8,542 nt of DNA from Syntrophaceae bacterium (GTDB taxonomy: Bacteria; Desulfobacterota; Syntrophia; Syntrophales; UBA2210): positions 1 through 8,542 of the forward strand of contig JAUXBI010000062.1 in NCBI GenBank assembly GCA_030619435.1, written 5' to 3'. The number at the start of each line of letters is the position of its first letter. The first letter of the stretch is position 1. The translations under genes and the position numbers were made by a program. Below the pieces are notes generated by a model, which saw nothing but the letters and a program-made list of their open reading frames with translations, was not told the DNA's origin and made no database searches. Below, piece after piece: positions 1 through 4,810 of this stretch.

Positions 1-8
1 CCGCTTGG

Positions 9-13
9 CCTCC
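9..13 (-). promoter_or_regulatory. Shine-Dalgarno-like GGAGG for a gene beyond the left edge
   Basis: The minus strand reads GTCGGAGGCCAAGCGG to the end of the window. GGAGG lies 8 nt from the edge and about 40 nt after the predicted sigma-54 start site, so an initiation codon is expected within a base or two outside the window. No coding bases of that gene can be recognised here. Confidence 0.45.
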
Positions 14-61
14 GACTTTAATTCCAAATGCTACAATAGTTGTCTTCTGTTTACTAGTTTT

Positions 62-76
62 GCAACGAGTATGCCA
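62..76 (-). promoter_or_regulatory. sigma-54 (-24/-12) promoter reading off the left edge
   Basis: Read on the minus strand, this is TGGCATACTCGTTGC. It keeps the TGGCA and TTGC blocks of the sigma-54 consensus (TGGCACG-N4-TTGC) with the exact GG-to-GC spacing, and is followed by an A-rich stretch. The predicted transcription start is near position 50, giving a leader of at least 50 nt before the left edge. The promoter is about 200 bases beyond the stop of the minus-strand pilin gene, so it drives a separate unit outside the window. Sigma-54 with the regulator PilR drives pilA in Myxococcus and Geobacter, so a pilin is a reasonable but unproven guess for the target. Confidence 0.72.
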
Positions 77-91
77 GATTGACTTTTTCAG

Positions 92-104
92 TATCAACCT
101 GTTC
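92..104 (+). promoter_or_regulatory. candidate IHF-binding site
   Basis: The bases TATCAACCTGTTC match the IHF consensus WATCAA-N4-TTR except at the last base (C instead of a purine). The site is centred about 48 bp upstream of the predicted sigma-54 start, between that promoter and an upstream dyad. IHF usually binds there to bend DNA so that an enhancer-bound activator reaches the sigma-54 holoenzyme. The consensus is degenerate, so position is the stronger part of the argument. Confidence 0.4.
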
Positions 105-123
105 CAATATTTGCATAACACAT

Positions 124-141
124 TAATATCACAGGATATTA
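124..141. promoter_or_regulatory. dyad TAATATC-N4-GATATTA, possible activator site
   Basis: A perfect inverted repeat with 7-bp arms and a 4-bp spacer (ACAG) is centred about 82 bp upstream of the predicted sigma-54 transcription start. This is the normal distance for the upstream activating sequence of a bacterial enhancer-binding protein. Only one copy is seen. The arms are A+T rich, so chance is possible. Which activator would bind is not known. Confidence 0.38.
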
Positions 142-272
142 TTCAGCAGCGATTTCTTTGCGCCCTGGCGCTTTCATATCCGCGCTGTAAGAGAAACTGG
201 TGGTTTTCACCTTTTATGTGTGATTTTGGAGAAATTGGGGAGAAGTCGAGAACGGGTTCACATTTGCAGTAA

Positions 273-2537
273 TTACTGCTGGATGGGAGGCAGGAAACCG
301 GTGCCGTGCCCTCCGCCAAATATTCCCTCCCATTGTATGGCAAAGTCATCAAAATATACAGAGGAGGCATTGTCTCCATGTGTATTGAGACCGATCCCCA
401 CCCAGTTATAGCTACCGCTGTCGGGTGTAATAAAGGTGGCATTGTCTTCCACTATAACGGCATCTGTCTGGTATTCCGTTGCCGGGACATATGAGACACC
501 GGCGTTGTGCCCGTCCCACTGTACCAGCGTAAAATAATCGTTGTCCGCGGCCCAGGCGCTTATATCATCTACCGGCCAGTGCACGGACTGGCCGGCCAGT
601 GTCACACGCGGATCACCGTGCCGGTTATTGTCTGTGGGAATACTGTTGGAGGCACCCTGACCACTTACAGTACCGTAATACACCCTGATATAATTCTTTT
701 TACTGCCAAGGGAGGCTGCCGCCCTTGCGCGGTTTTCACCGTTGACCTGTAGAAAATCGTTGTTCTGTATATGCATTCCGTCTTCCAGATTTATATTGGA
801 TAGTGTCAGTATGCCGGCCGCATTGCTGCTGCCCCACGACCCCGAATTTTGTACAGGAGTTCCGTTGACACGCGCTGTTCCAATCTTTGTTGTACCGCGC
901 ATGACGGTAATCATATTCCCGTAGAGCAGCGGGAACGGTCCTCCGGAACTAAAGGACAGCGGATATGCCTCTATGATCCTGACCTGCAGATCCGACCAGT
1001 CCGGAAGATTCCCGGCAGACAGGTTCTTGTACGCCAGCCATTTGTTCGAACCGCCATCTCGCTCCCAGAGGACTATGGCCGGATATGAGTATCGTTCCTT
1101 CCGGTTTCCGTGTCTAATCTCACCCTCCCATAATGCTCCAGAAGGTCTGAAGTTCGAATCAATGTCGTCGGTATAGCGCCAAGGTCCCCAACGCCCAAAA
1201 AACCGACGACTCTCCTGCCTCATCCTCATATAGGAGATACCGTAGGTGTTCATATCGTCAGCATTACCGTCATTATTATTGTCAACACTTTGAAGTCTGA
1301 AGTTCATCCCGGCCATGAAAGATTTTGGCTGACCGGAAATATAGATTTTGCTTTGGAGGTCATAACTCAGGCAATAGCCCGCCGCCTGCCACGCCGCGGC
1401 CAGTTCGACGCCGACCGCATCCCTGTCAAAGTTGAGCAGGCTCCATATCTGAGGATTGAAAAACCCCCACTGCTCTGACCTTGTTACATGCATCGCCTTG
1501 TCTCCGTCAACCGTCGGGGTTGCATGTCCGCCGATTTGCTCATTCTGACCGGTAAACCAGTTGTCCAGATCATCAAATTTATCATGGAAGGTTTTTTTTC
1601 CGGCTGGAATCCCCGGGCCAACCCACCCTATCGGGGTGTAATATGTTATCTGACGGTTCGTACCGGCAAAGATCCCCGTGGAATCAATGCGGACGAATTT
1701 TTCCAGTACGATATCATTCGTCGTGTTTATCGTCTCGCTAAATGTCCCGTTGGGATCGTCCATGGGCATAATTCCCTTCAGAGTATTCCCGTCTCTCTTC
1801 CTGTATCCCCAGAACCTGTTTGGATCGGATGATCCTGTTCCCTCTATCCTGAAATTACCGTTAATTACAGGGAAGGCCTCCGCGGACCCGGAGACCTCAA
1901 GATCGACAGAGTTGTTAGCCTTCGTTATTGTCTGCGCATTGTTGACATGGCTGACGGAATAGATGGTATCGCCTGACGAGACGGCGTTCGTGAGCCCGCC
2001 GGAAGATGAGATCGTGAAAGTTACATTCGAACCGGACGGGACCGCGCCGCTGTATCTTTCCACAACAGCGCCAATTTTCAGATAACCTGAAGAAAGTGTG
2101 AGGGCGGGTGGAAAACTTCCTGTTACCTTTGTACTCAGTATGGCGCCTCCGGCCGGATAATTTGCTGTAGCCTTATAATAATAAGGATATACGCAAAGTT
2201 CGAACTTACCCTCGTTGTTAAGCAATGTAAATGTCTTCTGGGTGTTGAGTGCCTCGAGCGTATTGTCTTTTGCGGCTTCACTGCCGGCATTCAGAAATTC
2301 GCTGGCCGCATAGTTGAAACCCGATTCCGCGAGATAATAGGCCCTCTGCGAGTAGTTACCGCCAAGCTGGCTCATGGTGGAAGACGAAAAGAGAGAAACC
2401 ATGGCCGCTCCCAGGATCCCAAAGATTACCATTGTAATGATAAGCCCAATCAGTATACTTCCCTTCTGATCAGACAGGAAAACAAGCCTGCAGGAGTCCC
2501 TGGCCTTAAGATATCTAAAATCCATAGCCCCCCCCAT
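273..2537 (-). CDS. large PilX-like minor pilin / putative pilus-tip adhesin
   Basis: A 754-residue protein with a prepilin-like N-terminus. A charged leader ends at K25-G26, followed by a hydrophobic helix (about 27-50) and the QRAYYLAESGFNYA motif (64-77) typical of PilX-type minor pilins. Prepilin peptidase would cut after G26. The Glu usual at mature position 5 is replaced by Gly, as in PilX-like and other atypical members. The rest is far longer than an ordinary minor pilin (roughly 150-250 residues). A possible calcium loop, DNNNDGNADD, lies at 419-428. The end (around 715-737, with SVYFDDFAIQW) resembles the last strands of lectin/laminin-G-like beta sandwiches, as does a start near FHDKFDDLDNW (317-327). 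The inferred role is a surface or tip adhesin. Two starts are possible: ATG at 2537, or ATG at 2525 (MDFRYL), which follows a G8 run. The gene overlaps the end of the upstream pilin fragment, suggesting translational coupling. Confidence is high for the pilin N-terminus and moderate for the adhesin fold. Confidence 0.75.
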   Translation of the reverse strand: MGGAMDFRYLKARDSCRLVFLSDQKGSILIGLIITMVIFGILGAAMVSLFSSSTMSQLGGNYSQRAYYLAESGFNYAASEFLNAGSEAAKDNTLEALNTQKTFTLLNNEGKFELCVYPYYYKATANYPAGGAILSTKVTGSFPPALTLSSGYLKIGAVVERYSGAVPSGSNVTFTISSSGGLTNAVSSGDTIYSVSHVNNAQTITKANNSVDLEVSGSAEAFPVINGNFRIEGTGSSDPNRFWGYRKRDGNTLKGIMPMDDPNGTFSETINTTNDIVLEKFVRIDSTGIFAGTNRQITYYTPIGWVGPGIPAGKKTFHDKFDDLDNWFTGQNEQIGGHATPTVDGDKAMHVTRSEQWGFFNPQIWSLLNFDRDAVGVELAAAWQAAGYCLSYDLQSKIYISGQPKSFMAGMNFRLQSVDNNNDGNADDMNTYGISYMRMRQESRRFFGRWGPWRYTDDIDSNFRPSGALWEGEIRHGNRKERYSYPAIVLWERDGGSNKWLAYKNLSAGNLPDWSDLQVRIIEAYPLSFSSGGPFPLLYGNMITVMRGTTKIGTARVNGTPVQNSGSWGSSNAAGILTLSNINLEDGMHIQNNDFLQVNGENRARAAASLGSKKNYIRVYYGTVSGQGASNSIPTDNNRHGDPRVTLAGQSVHWPVDDISAWAADNDYFTLVQWDGHNAGVSYVPATEYQTDAVIVEDNATFITPDSGSYNWVGIGLNTHGDNASSVYFDDFAIQWEGIFGGGHGTGFLPPIQQ
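572..601. repeat. overlapping direct and inverted repeats inside the adhesin gene
   Basis: CCGGCCAGTG occurs at 572-581 and again at 592-601. ACTGGCCGG at 587-595 is the complement of the first copy (9-bp arms, 6-nt loop GCACGG). Bases 587-600 form a perfect 14-bp palindrome. The mRNA could fold in either of two ways here. There is no U-tract, so it is not a standard terminator. The stretch is in frame and codes for part of the C-terminal region (around LAGQSVHWPV). Confidence 0.55.
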
Positions 2538-2895
2538 TCAATGTCGCAAGACCGTCTCCTGACCCCGACAATTTCGCGATAAGATGAGCCGCCCAACCGT
2601 GTGAAACCGTAGTTATGAAACAACCAGACGGCACCGGCGATTGAGGAGATGGGGGTGGTGCGCCTCCGGCGTTTTTATTATTTCTGGGAGTCACTGTGGT
2701 GGAAAAAGAAATATCAGAACCACCCCCCGGGTTTGTCAGTCCAATAACTATTTTAATCGCGGACAACAACTGAATATCATCCGCAGTCTGCCACGTGTTC
2801 GTACCTTTATAATAGGTCAATGTGAAACTACCCACATCATCCACAATGGTATCGCCTCCCGAGAGGATTGATAGGGAATGGGAATAGATTGTCAA
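2515..2895 (-). pseudogene. 3' remnant of a PilW/GspJ-like minor pilin with a CFI-like tail
   Basis: The frame is open from a stop at 2923-2925 to the TAG at 2515-2517. The only plausible start is TTG at 2895, with no Shine-Dalgarno in front. The protein (up to 126 residues) begins in mid-domain: TIVDDVGSFTLTYYKG (16-31), then IQLLSAIKIVIGL and FSTTVTPRN (64-72). These are the hallmarks of the C-terminal half of minor pilins of the PilW/GspJ kind (residues named here are from the TTG). The leader and hydrophobic prepilin helix expected about 100 or more residues earlier are absent, because a divergent plus-strand gene begins there. A proline-rich linker (79-89) leads to GCFITTVSHGW (91-101), like the CFI-box C-terminal motif (CFIATAAYGS) seen in deltaproteobacteria but degenerate. 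It may be a decayed remnant, or a short expressed product coupled to the adhesin gene. Confidence 0.55.
2528..2535. repeat. G8 homopolymer (minus strand) at the overlap of two reading frames
   Basis: Eight consecutive G residues on the minus strand lie across the last codons of the pilin remnant (NGGGYGF) and the first codons of the adhesin (MGGAM). Loss of one G would join the two frames into one. Gain or loss would also change the spacing in front of the ATG at 2525. Such runs are prone to slippage. Confidence 0.6.
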
Positions 2896-2908
2896 GCTTG
2901 ATATTATA

Positions 2909-2937
2909 TTGACAAGAAACCGTTAAAAATATATGAA
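2909..2937 (+). promoter_or_regulatory. sigma-70-type promoter for the acyl-CoA dehydrogenase gene
   Basis: A perfect -35 TTGACA (2909-2914), a 17-bp spacer and a -10-like TATGAA (2932-2937, 4 of 6 matches) lie in an A+T-rich stretch. A second -10-like TATACT (2943-2948) lacks a good -35. Transcription would start near 2944, giving a leader of about 95 nt. The -35 falls within the open frame of the truncated pilin, so the promoter lies right at the apparent break. Confidence 0.5.
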
Positions 2938-3037
2938 AACCCTATACTAAGTATTTACAAAATCTGTACACACCATAACAACATGGATGGTTGGCGCTAC
3001 TGCTAAGCGACATGCGACAAACACGGGGAGGGAAAAC

Positions 3038-4177
3038 ATGGATTTTAAACTACCGGAAGAAATGCAGATGTTGCAGGATATGTCCTACAGGTTCGCCCAG
3101 ACGGAGATAGCCCCCGTCTCTGAAGAATGTGACAGGGAAGAAAAATATACACCCGAACTTCGGAAAAAGGGTGCGGAGAATGGCCTTGTCTGTGCGTGGG
3201 TTCCGGAAGAATATGGCGGATCAGGTGTTGGAATTCTTGGCAATGCCCTGGTAACGGAGCAAATTTCCAGAGTTGACATGGGCATAGGTCTCAACATAAC
3301 AGCGGCCGGATTTGGATGCGAAGCAGTCTACTATTTCGGCACAGAAGAACAGAAGAAAAAATATCTGCCCCCTGTGTGCAGCGGTGAGCAGGTTAGCGCG
3401 GGCGCATTTACAGAACCAAACGCGGGAACAGATGTAGCCGGATATGGAACAAGGGCTGTGAAGGACGGAGATGATTACATAATCAATGGAAGTAAGATGT
3501 TCATAACAAATGGAACCGTCTGTAACTGGATGGTATGCCAGTGTATAACAAACCCTGATGCCAAAACACATCACAAATTCAGCCAGATCATTGTGCCGGC
3601 TGACGCACCCGGTGTTACAAGGACCAAGATCCACGGAAAGATGGGAATCCGGGCAAGTGATACCGCAGAGATCTCATTGGAAGATGTCAGGGTACCGCAG
3701 GAAAATCTGATCGGCGAAGAGGGAAAAGGGTTCTACCAATTGATGCATTTCTTTGATATAACGCGAATACTGGTATCTGCTCAGGCACTTGGACTTTCTC
3801 AGGGATGTCTGGATGAAGCCGTGAAATACGCAAAAGAAAGAACCGCTTTCGGCAAACCTCTTGGCGCTTTCCAGATCACCATGCAGAAATTGACAAAAAT
3901 GGCTGTCAGGATAGAGGCTCTGAGAAATCTGGTCTACAAGGCCGCGTGGTCAGTCGATTCGGGAAACCCCGATTATCATATAGGGGCAATGGCCAAATAT
4001 TACGGTGGGGAAACTGCCGTATTCTGCGCCAACGCCGCGGTTGAAATACACGGAGGTTACGGGTATATCGAAGAATACAAGGTACAAAAGTGGTACAGAG
4101 ACGCCAAGATACTCGAACTTTACGAAGGAACAAAAGAAGCTGAAGTAATGACTATCGGCAGGGTACTGCAAGCATAG
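3038..4177 (+). CDS. acyl-CoA dehydrogenase
   Basis: A cytoplasmic FAD enzyme that oxidises an acyl-CoA to the 2,3-enoyl-CoA and normally passes electrons to electron-transfer flavoprotein. It has 379 residues, the usual family length. GAFTEPNAGTD (122-132) corresponds to the first family signature, with Phe where the pattern usually has an aliphatic residue. RTAFGKPL (268-275) is the usual FAD-contact region. The second signature (E336 to D355, with EIHGGYGYIEEY) fits fully. Glu363 in YEGT is at the place of the catalytic base of short/medium-chain members. The ATG at 3038 is chosen because GGGGAGGG ends 5 nt before it and the usual N-terminus (MDFKLPEE) begins there. An in-frame ATG at 2987 would add 17 unusual residues. 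The substrate is not evident: fatty, branched, cyclic and aromatic-pathway acyl-CoAs are all possible, and no other beta-oxidation gene is adjacent. Confidence 0.95.
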   Translation: MDFKLPEEMQMLQDMSYRFAQTEIAPVSEECDREEKYTPELRKKGAENGLVCAWVPEEYGGSGVGILGNALVTEQISRVDMGIGLNITAAGFGCEAVYYFGTEEQKKKYLPPVCSGEQVSAGAFTEPNAGTDVAGYGTRAVKDGDDYIINGSKMFITNGTVCNWMVCQCITNPDAKTHHKFSQIIVPADAPGVTRTKIHGKMGIRASDTAEISLEDVRVPQENLIGEEGKGFYQLMHFFDITRILVSAQALGLSQGCLDEAVKYAKERTAFGKPLGAFQITMQKLTKMAVRIEALRNLVYKAAWSVDSGNPDYHIGAMAKYYGGETAVFCANAAVEIHGGYGYIEEYKVQKWYRDAKILELYEGTKEAEVMTIGRVLQA

Positions 4178-4192
4178 CAAAACAGAATCGTA

Positions 4193-4224
4193 CCATTCCT
4201 TCCTGACCCCTCAGGCAGGAATGG
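4193..4224. other. stable hairpin between the dehydrogenase and HU/IHF genes
   Basis: CCATTCCTTCCTGA and TCAGGCAGGAATGG are complementary over 14 bp with a single mismatch, around a CCCC loop. The hairpin begins 15 bases after the dehydrogenase stop codon. The right arm is followed by AAGAACCAC, not by a run of T, so it does not look like a classical intrinsic terminator. It may be a 3'-end stabilising or processing hairpin, a partial terminator or a U-tract-less terminator. Confidence 0.6.
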
Positions 4225-4267
4225 AAGAACCACTTTGAAATAAGAAAAACAGAAAGGTGTAACAGTT

Positions 4268-4546
4268 ATGACTATTACAAAAGCAGAGCTGGTAAAAATC
4301 CTGCATTCCAACACCGATCTTCCGAAAGAGAAGTGCGGCAGGGCAGTAGAAAACATGTTTGAACTGATGAAAGAGAAGTTGGAACAGGGGAATGATGTCC
4401 TCATATCCGGATTCGGAAAGTGGTCGGTCAACTCGAAAAATCCCAGGAAGGGACGAAACCCTCAAACGGGTGAGGCGCTGATGTTGGATGCCCGCAGGGA
4501 AGTCACCTTCAAATGTTCCAAAAAAATGAAAGAATCCGTAAATTAG
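4268..4546 (+). CDS. HU/IHF-family DNA-binding protein (IHF-alpha-like)
   Basis: A 92-residue histone-like protein that binds and bends DNA as a dimer, acting in nucleoid structure and in architecture-dependent promoters. The order is typical: an N-terminal helical dimerisation part (MTITKAELVK to about residue 45), VLISGFGKW (44-52), the beta-arm with GRNPQTGE (62-69), where Pro65 is the residue expected to wedge into the minor groove, then LDARREVTF (73-81), closest to the ITARRVVTF of IHF alpha. Trp52 replaces the usual Phe of this position. An AAGGTG about 8-10 nt before the ATG can serve as ribosome-binding site. The gene lies 90 bp after the dehydrogenase with a hairpin between, so it may be read through from that gene or have its own promoter, which I cannot see. 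It could be an HU homodimer rather than a true IHF subunit. Confidence 0.9.
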   Translation: MTITKAELVKILHSNTDLPKEKCGRAVENMFELMKEKLEQGNDVLISGFGKWSVNSKNPRKGRNPQTGEALMLDARREVTFKCSKKMKESVN

Positions 4547-4810
4547 ACGCTTAACATCCTTGCAGAATCGAGTCCGCCTTGTTCCGATACCGGGAGACTA
4601 TTCCGGATGGACACGGTTTTACGTCAGAAAAGCAAATAATATCCGGCAGAGACAGTCAATCGGCTAACATCCTGTGTGAAGGCCTTGCCAATGTTAATAC
4701 CAACTGATTGAGAAACTGAAGCAGAAATCAGAGGTATATGAACTGAACGTACAGACTCGGTTTTTCCACCACCTGCTACAAAAGGCGGAAAACAGACGAG
4801 GCTAGACAGA
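4547..4810. other. intergenic region before the PilZ-acyltransferase gene
   Basis: I find no gene here, no convincing sigma-70 or sigma-54 promoter and no clear terminator. The only structure seen is the nested inverted repeat at 4656-4711. The frame of the following gene is closed by a TGA at 4739-4741, and no start codon occurs in frame between it and 4811. Confidence 0.5.
4656..4711. repeat. nested inverted repeats in the leader of the PilZ-acyltransferase gene
   Basis: TCAATC (4656-4661) pairs with GATTGA (4706-4711), and inside it TAACAT (4665-4670) pairs with ATGTTA (4691-4696). The enclosed loop holds the palindrome AAGGCCTT (4679-4686). Together they can form a cruciform-like or long stem structure with an uneven internal loop, about 100 bases before the start codon. 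It might be an operator or an mRNA structure. The arms are short enough that chance cannot be excluded. Confidence 0.35.

Noticed and set aside
160..171. Short palindrome GCGCC-CT-GGCGC as a terminator of the pilin transcript
   Set aside because: The stem is short with an impossibly small loop, and no T-run follows on the minus strand; it gives no real support for termination.
60..272. Plus-strand 70-codon open frame across the sigma-54 promoter region
   Set aside because: No SD, no family resemblance, and it overlaps the regulatory elements on the other strand; residue composition looks random.
143..442. Minus-strand 99-codon open frame at the end of the adhesin gene
   Set aside because: It lies mostly over the adhesin's C-terminal codons in another frame, has no recognisable domain or ribosome-binding site, and is best explained as a shadow.
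2987..3037. Upstream in-frame ATG giving a 17-residue longer acyl-CoA dehydrogenase
   Set aside because: The ATG at 3038 has a strong GGGGAGGG at proper spacing and yields the normal family N-terminus; the extension is not typical of the family.
3221..3634. Minus-strand 137-codon open frame inside the dehydrogenase
   Set aside because: It is fully covered by a gene whose family motifs and length are unmistakable.
4235..4263. TTGAAA-N17-TGTAAC as a promoter for the HU/IHF gene
   Set aside because: The predicted transcript would begin at or after the start codon at 4268, leaving no ribosome-binding site.
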